From UBA1563 sp041667115 (GTDB lineage Bacteria; Bacteroidota; Ignavibacteria; Ignavibacteriales; Ignavibacteriaceae), in the NCBI GenBank assembly GCA_041667115.1, contig JBAYFO010000010.1, positions 1 to 64,000 on the forward strand: a stretch of 64,000 nucleotides of DNA, written 5' to 3'. Made by a program: the position numbers and the translations under genes. The notes beneath the pieces were generated by a model. That model worked only from the letters and a program-made list of their open reading frames with translations, was not told the DNA's origin and ran no database searches. Shown here piece by piece: positions 45,901 to 53,470 of the stretch (positions are counted from its first letter, which is position 1; every line of letters begins with the position of its first letter).

Positions 45901-47075
45901 TTATATTTTTTAACAATTAAAGCAGAGGCTTCACCGCCACCAATGCATAGTGAAGCCAACCCATATTCCGAATTTCTTCTTTTCATTTCATAAAGCAGTG
46001 TTGTTAAAATCCGCGCTCCACTTGCACCAATAGGGTGTCCGATTGCTATTGCACCGCCGTTAACATTAACTTTCTCAACCGGTAAATCAAGAATTTTGTT
46101 CACTGCTAATGAAACCACTGCAAAGGCTTCGTTAATCTCATAAAGATCAATTTTATCTTTTGTAAGCTTGGCTTTTGCTAAAACTTTTTGGATTGCATCT
46201 GCCGGTGCAGTTGTAAATTCAATTGGAGCTTTTGCCGCGGAACTTTGCGCCACAATTTCTGCTATAGGAGTGAGTCCAAGTTCTTTCGCTTTTTCTTCCG
46301 ACATAATAAGTAAAGCTGCCGCACCATCATTAATACTGGAAGCGTTTGCCGCTGTAACAACACCGTTCTTATCGAACACAGGTTTAAGTGAAGATATTTT
46401 ATCGAAGTTCACTTTCCCCGGTTCTTCATCTTTATTAAAAATTATCTCACCGGTTTTTGATTTTATAGCAACATCAATAGTTTCATCTTTAAACTTTCCT
46501 TCTTCAATTGCAGCTAATGCTTTTTTATAGGATTGAATTGAAAATGCATCAAGTTCTTCGCGGGTAAAATGAAAATCTTTCGCGCAAGACTCAGCACAAT
46601 TTCCCATGTGAATATTGTTATAAACATCTGTTAAGCCGTCAATTAAAATGGAATCGTAGATTGTTGCGTTTCCTAATCTATAACCGTTTCTTCCTTGTTT
46701 TAATAGATATGGAGCATTCGTCATGCTTTCTTGTCCGCCGGCAATAATTATATCTGCATCACCGCAGGCAATCGCTTGTTGGGCTAACATAACTGCTTTT
46801 AATCCGCTACCGCACATTTTATTTATTGTTAGGCATTCTGTCTTTTCAGGAAGCCCTGCGTAGATGGCGGCTTGTCGTGCCGGAGCTTGCCCTAATCCTG
46901 CCGATAATACATTTCCCATTATTACTTCGTCAACAAGATTTTTATCAAGTCCCGATTCATCTAATAATGCTTTAATAACAAAACTTCCGAGTTGGGGAGC
47001 GGTAAAACTGCTTAAGCTTCCGTTGAAAGTTCCAACAGCTGTTCTTTTGGCATGAGTGATGACTACTTTTTTCAT
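45897..47075 (-). CDS. acetyl-CoA C-acyltransferase (thiolase)
   Basis: A 392-residue biosynthetic/degradative thiolase that cleaves or forms 3-oxoacyl-CoA. The nucleophile Cys88 is in NKMCGSGLKAV, the active-site His in GHPIGASGAR and the second Cys in SLCIGGGEA. The length is typical of PhaA/FadA-type enzymes. It is the first gene of the operon, with an operator-like palindrome 40 bases upstream. Confidence 0.93.
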   Translation of the reverse strand: MKKVVITHAKRTAVGTFNGSLSSFTAPQLGSFVIKALLDESGLDKNLVDEVIMGNVLSAGLGQAPARQAAIYAGLPEKTECLTINKMCGSGLKAVMLAQQAIACGDADIIIAGGQESMTNAPYLLKQGRNGYRLGNATIYDSILIDGLTDVYNNIHMGNCAESCAKDFHFTREELDAFSIQSYKKALAAIEEGKFKDETIDVAIKSKTGEIIFNKDEEPGKVNFDKISSLKPVFDKNGVVTAANASSINDGAAALLIMSEEKAKELGLTPIAEIVAQSSAAKAPIEFTTAPADAIQKVLAKAKLTKDKIDLYEINEAFAVVSLAVNKILDLPVEKVNVNGGAIAIGHPIGASGARILTTLLYEMKRRNSEYGLASLCIGGGEASALIVKKYN

Positions 47076-47114
47076 AGTTCTTCTCTTCTTCGATAAGATA
47101 TATTATGTTTTTTA

Positions 47115-47134
47115 CATTTGAAATATTTCAAACG
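47115..47134. promoter_or_regulatory. second copy of operator palindrome
   Basis: CATTTGAAATATTTCAAACG differs from the copy at 45345-45364 at one base. The inner 16 bases (TTTGAAATATTTCAAA) are a perfect palindrome. It lies 40 bases before the thiolase start, a suitable place to control the whole operon. Confidence 0.75.
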
Positions 47135-47209
47135 TTGAAAACATAACTAATCTTTTTTAGAAAGTCAATATTTATTTTTAGTAGTTCAGAAATTTTGGGG
47201 ATGGGAGTA

Positions 47210-48145
47210 TCAGAGTTTTATTTCGATTGCCTTGCGGACAAATCCGTCAGCAAGTTCCAATCTTTTGCGAGCTTCTTCAACCGAGACTTCCGCTTTGATC
47301 ATAACTAATGCAGATTTAACATGCCATTCAGCTTTAACCAAAAAGGAGGTTGCGGTCTCATAATCAACGCCGGTTATTGTCATTACAATTCGTTTTGCTC
47401 GCTCGATTAATTTTTTATTCGTCATCTGCAAGTCTATCATCATATTCTCATAGACTTTTCCCATCCGGATCATAGAGGCAGTAGTTAGCATATTTAAAAC
47501 TAATTTTTGCGCAGTTCCACTTTTCATTCTTGTTGAACCCATAACAACTTCTGGCCCAACGTAGGGACAAATTGCTACATCAACTTCTTTAATATCAAAC
47601 TTACTTCTGGGATTACATGTAACGTAAAGCGTTGTTGCACCAAGTTCTTTTGCTTTTTTTACTGCACCGATAACATACGGAGTGCGTTTGCTGGCAGCGA
47701 TTCCACAAACAACATCTTTCGGTGTAACCGATGCTTTTAAAACATCAGCGGCACCATTTTCTTCATGATCTTCAGCTCCTTCCTGAGAAACAAACATTGC
47801 TTCTCTTCCGCCGGCAATAAATCCTTGTACTAATTCCGGAGGAGTTCCATAAGTTGGCGGACATTCTGAAGCATCAACAACTCCAAGCCTTCCACTTGTT
47901 CCGGCTCCAAAGTAAAACAACCTTCCCCCATTTTTAAATGCTTTAACAATTAGTTCAACAGCCTCTTCAATAAATGGGAGTTCTTGTTCAACCGCCAAAG
48001 GAACCAGCTTATCTTCTTCATTTATAATTTTTAATATTTCAGAAGTTGGGCTAGCATCGATTTCCATTGAATGCGGATTTCGTTGTTCGGTTGCTAAACC
48101 GGCTATTTCATGGAAAAATTTTTGTGTGTCGAGTATATGAGCCAT
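47210..48145 (-). CDS. murQ: N-acetylmuramic acid 6-phosphate etherase
   Basis: A 311-residue SIS-domain lyase that removes lactate from MurNAc-6-phosphate during cell-wall recycling. Motifs: FFHEIAGLATEQRNPHSMEIDASPTSEIL, LFYFGAGTSGRLGVVDASECPPTYG and VGPEVVMGSTRMKSGTAQKLVLNML. The length is normal. The start shares one base with the rsmG stop, so it is cotranscribed with the mnmE-mnmG-rsmG group. Confidence 0.93.
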   Translation of the reverse strand: MAHILDTQKFFHEIAGLATEQRNPHSMEIDASPTSEILKIINEEDKLVPLAVEQELPFIEEAVELIVKAFKNGGRLFYFGAGTSGRLGVVDASECPPTYGTPPELVQGFIAGGREAMFVSQEGAEDHEENGAADVLKASVTPKDVVCGIAASKRTPYVIGAVKKAKELGATTLYVTCNPRSKFDIKEVDVAICPYVGPEVVMGSTRMKSGTAQKLVLNMLTTASMIRMGKVYENMMIDLQMTNKKLIERAKRIVMTITGVDYETATSFLVKAEWHVKSALVMIKAEVSVEEARKRLELADGFVRKAIEIKL

Positions 48146-48834
48146 TACTTTTCAATTTCCAAATGAACAAGTTTTTTTTCTTTCACATTTCTAAGGTTGG
48201 TAGGCTTATAGTGAAGATCATAAATAGTTGATTTTTTTATTCGTGGTTTATATTTTGTTTCTGCTTTTTGGAACTCCTCCGTTAAATCCCCTCCTTTAAG
48301 TACAAACAGATGTCCTTTATCTTTAATAAGCGGCAAAGCATAACGAAGGAGAATAATTAATGGCTCGGTCGCACGGCTCACTATCAGATCAAAGCTGTTT
48401 TTGTACTTAGCAATAAATTCCGGGTCTTCAACTCTGCTGTTTTCTGCTTTGATATTATTCAACATTAATTTGTCGATAAATTCCTCAACCGCAGCAATTT
48501 TTTTTCCGGTTGAATCAATTAAAACTCCCTGCAAATCCGGACGCATAATTGCAAGGGGAATTCCGGGGAAACCACCGCCGGTTCCGATATCAAGGAACCG
48601 CGTACATTTCTCGGGAATATATTTTGATATGTAGGATGAAATAAAGATATGATTTTCAACAATTGCATCTACATCTTTTCTTGAAATAAGATTAACAACT
48701 TCATTCTTTTCAACAACCAATTTCGCAAAATAAGCTAATTGTTCCATTTGTGTTGAATCGGGATTATAACCGTTTTCCCAATAAAAAGATGTAATCTGCT
48801 GAAAATATTTTTCTCGAGTATTATTTGTCGCCAT
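48145..48834 (-). CDS. rsmG: 16S rRNA m7G527 methyltransferase
   Basis: RsmG (GidB) methylates G527 of 16S rRNA with SAM. The start at 48834 gives 229 residues, the usual family length. A longer frame starting at 48906 would overlap mnmG and add an atypical extension. Motifs: ENHIFIS, RFLDIGTGGGFPGIPLAI (SAM site), LIDSTGKKIAAVEEF and FDLIVSRAT. It starts 23 bases after the mnmG stop. Confidence 0.92.
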   Translation of the reverse strand: MATNNTREKYFQQITSFYWENGYNPDSTQMEQLAYFAKLVVEKNEVVNLISRKDVDAIVENHIFISSYISKYIPEKCTRFLDIGTGGGFPGIPLAIMRPDLQGVLIDSTGKKIAAVEEFIDKLMLNNIKAENSRVEDPEFIAKYKNSFDLIVSRATEPLIILLRYALPLIKDKGHLFVLKGGDLTEEFQKAETKYKPRIKKSTIYDLHYKPTNLRNVKEKKLVHLEIEK

Positions 48835-48856
48835 ACGGGATCCAAATTGTTTGAAA

Positions 48857-50734
48857 TTACTTGCGCAAATATACCAATAAAATTGAAATATCTGAAGCCG
48901 TGACACCCGATATTCTGGAGGCTTGACCTATTGAACGAGGTTTTACTTTGAAGAGTTTTTCTCTTCCTTCAGTTGACAGACTGTTTAAGATTAAATAATT
49001 GAAGTTCGAAGGAATGTTCAATGCGTCAAATTTTTCTACTTTTTTTACCACTTCTTCTTGTCTCTTAATATACCCTTCATACTTTAATTCGATCTCTAAT
49101 TGTTCAATGAAGTAATCGCTGTTCTTTATTTCGGAAAGCACAAAATCGTTCTCCGATTTTAGTTGAAGTATTTCTTTTAACCTTAACTCCGGTCGTTTAA
49201 CAAGTTTGGCAATAAATTCAGAAGCCTCTGTTTCATTTTCACCAACTTTAACCAGCAAAGGATTTATTTCTTTTGATGGAATTTTTATTGTTTCCAGCAA
49301 TTCTCTTCCCGCTAATATTTTTTTCTTCTTCTCTTTTATCTGCACAAAGAGTTCGTCTGAAATTAATTGATATTTGTGCCCGAAGTAAGATAACCTAAGA
49401 TCGGCATTATCCTGCCTTAGTAGTAACCGGTGTTCTGCGCGCGAAGTGAACATTCTATACGGTTCTTCCGTCGATTTATTTACCAAATCATCGATCATTA
49501 CGCCGACATAAGCCTCACTCCTTTTTAAAACAAATTCTTCCATCTGTAAAATCTTTGCAGCTGCGTTAATGCCGACAACCAACCCTTGCGCAGCTGCTTC
49601 TTCATATCCTGAAGTTCCATTTATTTGACCGGCAAAATAAAGTCCTTCAACTAACTTTGTTTCAAGCGTTAAATCCACTTGATGAGGGGGAAAAAAATCA
49701 TATTCAACCGCATAGCCGGGTCGTATCATTTCAACTTCTTCTAATCCTTTAATTTTATGAATGGCTTCCAATTGGACTTCTGCAGGCAGCGAAGTAGAAA
49801 ATCCATTTAAATAAATTAGATCGGAATCTAACCCTTCTGGTTCAAGAAATAGATGATGTCTTTCTTTATCTTTAAATCGAACTATTTTATCTTCAATCGA
49901 TGGACAATACCGCGGACCGACTCCCTTAATTAATCCTGTAAACATTGGTGATTCATTAAATCCTTTTTCGAGAATACCGTGAACAGAGGCATCGGTATGA
50001 GTAATATGGCAATTTACTTGCGGCAAATAAGGAAATTTCGAAATATCGGTTCTAAAAGAAAAAGGTTGTGGATTTTCATCTCCAGCTTGAACTTCCAGAA
50101 TATCCCAATTGATCGAGTTTTTGTTTAACCTCGGTGGTGTTCCAGTTTTCAACCTGCCAGATTCAAAACCAAGTTGAACCAGACACTCAGTTAATCCTGT
50201 TGATGGCATTTCTCCAAATCTTCCACCAGAAATTGCTTTTAACCCTGTATGCATTAATCCATTTAAGAATGTTCCGGAACAAATGACGACAGCTTTGCAA
50301 AGAATCTTTTCATTTTCCGAAGTAACAACTGCTGTGACTTTTTTATTTTCGACCAAAATTTCAACAATAGATTTTTCAATAATATCAATGTTTTTGTATG
50401 ATTCAACAACCTTTATTGCTACTTCAGAATATAACTTTCGATCATTCTGACTTCTTGGAGACCAAACAGCCGGACCCTTAGAGCGATTCAACATTCTAAA
50501 TTGAATTCCACTTTGATCCGCAATAATTCCCATTACTCCACCAAGGGCATCAATTTCTCTTACCAAATGTCCTTTGGCTGTTCCACCAATTGCCGGATTG
50601 CAAGACATTCTACCAATGGCTTTTTTCTCCATTGTAACTAACGCAACCTGCAAACCCATTTTTGCAGAAGCGCAAGCAGCTTCAATTCCCGCATGACCAC
50701 CACCAACGACAACTACATCATAACCTAAATTCAA
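48857..50734 (-). CDS. mnmG: tRNA uridine-5-carboxymethylaminomethyl modification enzyme, FAD subunit
   Basis: MnmG (GidA) with MnmE modifies U34 of several tRNAs, using FAD, NADH and methylene-tetrahydrofolate. It has 625 residues: FAD loop VVVGGGHAGIEAACA, MSCNPAIGGTAKGHLVREIDALGG, GTFLNGLMH, RLKTGTPPR and GLYFAGQINGTSGYEEAAAQG. The start is a TTG at 50734, with AAAGGAAA about 11 bases before it. Confidence 0.95.
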   Translation of the reverse strand: MNLGYDVVVVGGGHAGIEAACASAKMGLQVALVTMEKKAIGRMSCNPAIGGTAKGHLVREIDALGGVMGIIADQSGIQFRMLNRSKGPAVWSPRSQNDRKLYSEVAIKVVESYKNIDIIEKSIVEILVENKKVTAVVTSENEKILCKAVVICSGTFLNGLMHTGLKAISGGRFGEMPSTGLTECLVQLGFESGRLKTGTPPRLNKNSINWDILEVQAGDENPQPFSFRTDISKFPYLPQVNCHITHTDASVHGILEKGFNESPMFTGLIKGVGPRYCPSIEDKIVRFKDKERHHLFLEPEGLDSDLIYLNGFSTSLPAEVQLEAIHKIKGLEEVEMIRPGYAVEYDFFPPHQVDLTLETKLVEGLYFAGQINGTSGYEEAAAQGLVVGINAAAKILQMEEFVLKRSEAYVGVMIDDLVNKSTEEPYRMFTSRAEHRLLLRQDNADLRLSYFGHKYQLISDELFVQIKEKKKKILAGRELLETIKIPSKEINPLLVKVGENETEASEFIAKLVKRPELRLKEILQLKSENDFVLSEIKNSDYFIEQLEIELKYEGYIKRQEEVVKKVEKFDALNIPSNFNYLILNSLSTEGREKLFKVKPRSIGQASRISGVTASDISILLVYLRK

Positions 50735-50767
50735 TTAACTTCGATTTCCTTTCAAATATAAAACGGA

Positions 50768-51319
50768 TTATTTTTCGGTTCCACGTGAAACAAGATTTTC
50801 TTTTAATAAACGAAATTCATACATCTTCTCTTTCAAAAAAGTATTAAAATATACCTTTTCTGAAAATCCAGAATTACAAAATCCAGATTTTCCCAAAGCT
50901 TTTATGGAAGCAATGTTTGATTCAAAAACTATCGCCTTAATAACACTAAGCCCCAAATCCTTGAAACAAAATTGTGATATTATTTCAATTGATCTAGTGA
51001 TAATTCCCCTGTTGTGATGTTCTCTCCCCAACCAATAACCAATCTCACAAGTTCCAAGTTGATAATTTATTTCTTTCACTCCAATTAAGCCGAGCATTTT
51101 ATCATCGCAAGCATTTGCAATTGCAAAGTGAAATTCTGTTTTCTTGTTTTCCTGTTCATTTGCGAAAAGAATAAAGGAAATGGCGTTTTCCAACAAGTAA
51201 GGAGAAGGAACGGTTGCTAAATATTTCACAATATCAAAATCCTGCAGATAAATAAAGATGTCACCAGCGTCATTCTGCTTTAGATTTCTAATTTTATATG
51301 AATTAAATATAATTTCCAT
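50768..51319 (-). CDS. GNAT acetyltransferase, RimJ/RimL-like
   Basis: The 183-residue enzyme has the RimJ-type pattern: IFIYLQDFDIVKYLATVPSPYLLENAISFI, then GLIGVKEINYQLGTCEIGYWLGREHHNRGIITRSIEIISQF with the acetyl-CoA loop, and VFESNIASIKALGKSGF. The substrate could be a protein N-terminus or a small molecule. It lies between mnmE and mnmG, and its last codons contain a parS-like sequence. Confidence 0.85.
   Translation of the reverse strand: MEIIFNSYKIRNLKQNDAGDIFIYLQDFDIVKYLATVPSPYLLENAISFILFANEQENKKTEFHFAIANACDDKMLGLIGVKEINYQLGTCEIGYWLGREHHNRGIITRSIEIISQFCFKDLGLSVIKAIVFESNIASIKALGKSGFCNSGFSEKVYFNTFLKEKMYEFRLLKENLVSRGTEK
50777..50792. promoter_or_regulatory. parS-like site 1
   Basis: GGTTCCACGTGAAACA differs at only the first base from the Bacillus ParB-binding consensus TGTTNCACGTGAAACA. 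It lies inside the 3' end of the GNAT gene, next to mnmG. ParB sites cluster near replication origins, where mnmE and mnmG are also often found. Confidence 0.55.
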
Positions 51320-51321
51320 GC

Positions 51322-51337
51322 CGTTCCACGTGAAACT
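51322..51337. promoter_or_regulatory. parS-like site 2
   Basis: CGTTCCACGTGAAACT differs from the TGTTNCACGTGAAACA consensus at the first and last base. It lies in the 21-base spacer between mnmE and the GNAT gene, 545 bases from site 1. Confidence 0.5.
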
Positions 51338-51340
51338 TTT

Positions 51341-52702
51341 TTATTTGCCGATACAAAAACGGCTAAATATGTTGTTCAATATATCATCCGAAGTGACTTC
51401 ACCAATAATTTCTCCAAGTGAATTTTCCGCATTTCGTAAATCTACAGAAATAAATTCGCCACTCAATTTTTGCTTTATAGCATCTATTGAGTTTTGCAAA
51501 CATGTTTTGGCTTTTTTCAAATTCTCAAAATGGCGAGAGTTGGAGACAACGGCCGAATGTTCTGAATATGAATTTCCACTAAACACTTTAGCATGAAGTT
51601 TGGTAAATAAATTGTTTATCCCATAGCCCGTCAAAGCGGAAATATAGACATCTGCCTCCTTTTCGGGAAGGGTTTCAAGATCTACTTTATTTAAAACAGT
51701 AATAACCTTATCACCGGAAGTCAATTGAAGGAGTTCTTCCCGTAATTCTTTTGATATTTTTTGTTGAACATCATTTATAAATAAAACAACATCAGCGTTC
51801 TTAACCGCTTCCCTACTGCGTAAAACACCCTCTATCTCAATTTCATTCTTTGTTGGGCGAATTCCGGCTGTATCAAAAAGTCGAAATAAAACTCCGTTAA
51901 TTGAAACTTCTTCACGAATAACGTCGCGGGTTGTTCCAGGAATTTCACTTACAATTGCTCGCGCTTCTTTTAAAATATAATTAAGTAATGATGATTTCCC
52001 TACATTCGGAATGCCTACCAAAGCGACGTTAACTCCGTCGCGAATAACTTTGCCAAACGAATACGTTCCAAGCAATTTATCAATTTCCGAAATAATCCTT
52101 TCAATCATAAGTAGTAGTTTGTCGTGAGCAACGAATTCAACATCTTCTTCGGCAAAATCTAACTCAAGCTCTACAAGCGAAGATGTATCTATTAACTGTG
52201 TTCGCAATTCATGAATTTTTTTTGAAAGCATTCCATCAAGTTGATTTCTTGCACCTCTCAGAGAAGCCTCCGTACGCGCATTAATAACCTCAACAACCGC
52301 TTCTGCTTGTGCAAGATCAAGTTTACCATTTAAGAAAGCGCGCTTCGTAAATTCTCCCGGTTCCGCAATACGCACATCTCGTTGAAGCAATAATTCAATA
52401 ATTTTTTTTGTAATAAATTGATTTCCATGCATGCTTATTTCAACACTATCTTCCCCGGTGTATGAGTGTGGCTTACGAAAAACTGAAACCAAAACATCAT
52501 CAACAAGATTTTTATTTTCGTCAATGATCTTTCCGTAATGAATTGTGTGTGATCTTGCATCGGCTATTTTTATTTTGCCGGAAAAGACCGCATCAATTAC
52601 TTCAAAAGAATTTTTTCCGCTGATGCGAATAATTGAAATAGCACCAACACCTGCGGGTGTGGCTACTGCGGCGATAGTATCATCCAGGTTTTGTAAAATC
52701 AT
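51341..52702 (-). CDS. mnmE: tRNA modification GTPase
   Basis: MnmE is the GTPase partner of MnmG in wobble-uridine modification. The start at 52702 (MILQNLDDTIAAVATPAGVGAISIIRISG) gives 453 residues, the family norm; the upstream open frame is an extension. The formyl-THF-binding N-terminal domain, helical domain, P-loop GIPNVGKSSLLN, DTAGI and NKVD motifs are present, as is the essential C-terminal Cys in FCIGK. Confidence 0.95.
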   Translation of the reverse strand: MILQNLDDTIAAVATPAGVGAISIIRISGKNSFEVIDAVFSGKIKIADARSHTIHYGKIIDENKNLVDDVLVSVFRKPHSYTGEDSVEISMHGNQFITKKIIELLLQRDVRIAEPGEFTKRAFLNGKLDLAQAEAVVEVINARTEASLRGARNQLDGMLSKKIHELRTQLIDTSSLVELELDFAEEDVEFVAHDKLLLMIERIISEIDKLLGTYSFGKVIRDGVNVALVGIPNVGKSSLLNYILKEARAIVSEIPGTTRDVIREEVSINGVLFRLFDTAGIRPTKNEIEIEGVLRSREAVKNADVVLFINDVQQKISKELREELLQLTSGDKVITVLNKVDLETLPEKEADVYISALTGYGINNLFTKLHAKVFSGNSYSEHSAVVSNSRHFENLKKAKTCLQNSIDAIKQKLSGEFISVDLRNAENSLGEIIGEVTSDDILNNIFSRFCIGK

Positions 52703-52840
52703 AGTTCGCAAAAATACGGAAAGCGAAAGGGAGTAACAAAGAATTTTAATGGTTGCAATAAATCTCCGGTGAGCCAGCAAAAATTGAATTGCACAAAAAA
52801 CTTTATCGATGTATGTTTGTACATTGAAAAAGGAAGTGTT

Positions 52841-53089
52841 ATGAAAAGAACTCAAATCTATCTTGACGCTGAAATCTTTGCTGTTTTGAAGGTTGAGAGC
52901 AAATTAAAAAAAACAAGAATTTCCAGTTTGATCCGCGAAGCATTGCGAGAAAAATATTCAGTTCAAGAAAAAAAGGCACTGGTAATCGATAAAGTTGCGG
53001 GGATTTGGAAAGATAGAGATTTTGATGTAGATGATTATGTCCGCGAAAAACGCTCAAACAAAAGAAGAAGATCTTTATATGAAAAATAG
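52841..53089 (+). CDS. VapB-like antitoxin, ribbon-helix-helix
   Basis: The 82-residue protein starts MKRTQIYLDAEIFAVLKVESKLKKTRISSLIREALREKY, a ribbon-helix-helix DNA-binding domain, followed by a toxin-binding tail (VIDKVAGIWKDRDFDVDDYVREKR). ATG at 52841 is preferred because AAGGAAG is six bases upstream. It overlaps the PIN toxin gene by 11 bases and should repress its own promoter. Confidence 0.85.
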   Translation: MKRTQIYLDAEIFAVLKVESKLKKTRISSLIREALREKYSVQEKKALVIDKVAGIWKDRDFDVDDYVREKRSNKRRRSLYEK

Positions 53090-53459
53090 TGTCCTGCTTG
53101 ATTCAGATGTTATCATCTGGTTTCTGAGAGGGAGAATTGACATAAAAGAAAAACTTCAGAAATTTTTTTTAGAAGAAACACTTTATACAACTCCGGTCTC
53201 TGTTGCTGAAATATTTGCGGGGCTTAGACCCAACGAATCCAAAATGATTAAAGAATTTTTTAACCAACTGAACATAAGCACTATTACTTATGATATCGGC
53301 TGTCTCGCAGGTGAATATTTAAATAAATACTCAAAAAGTCATAATGTTGAATTAGGTGATGCCTTAATAGCCGCTTCAGCACTTACGTTTAATTTAAAAC
53401 TTTGGACTTTAAATACAAAACATTATCCGATGCTAACATCACAAAATTTAATTGCATAA
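53079..53459 (+). CDS. VapC-like PIN-domain toxin
   Basis: A 126-residue PIN RNase. The acidic residues are visible: LLDSDVIIWFLRG (first Asp), SVAEIFAGL (Glu) and ELGDALIAASA (Asp). ATG at 53079, inside the antitoxin end, gives the usual PIN start MKNSVLLDSD; the longer frame does not. It ends 11 bases before clpB, so transcripts may continue into the chaperone gene. Confidence 0.88.
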   Translation: MKNSVLLDSDVIIWFLRGRIDIKEKLQKFFLEETLYTTPVSVAEIFAGLRPNESKMIKEFFNQLNISTITYDIGCLAGEYLNKYSKSHNVELGDALIAASALTFNLKLWTLNTKHYPMLTSQNLIA

Positions 53460-53470
53460 GGTTTTAATCA

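Noticed and set aside
48835..48906. Longer N-terminus for RsmG
   Set aside because: The extension overlaps mnmG and has a Trp/Tyr/Phe-rich sequence unlike RsmG. The start at 48834 fits family length.
52703..52855. Longer N-terminus for MnmE
   Set aside because: MnmE proteins start near the DTIAAVATPxG motif. The extension overlaps the divergent toxin-antitoxin promoter region and matches nothing.
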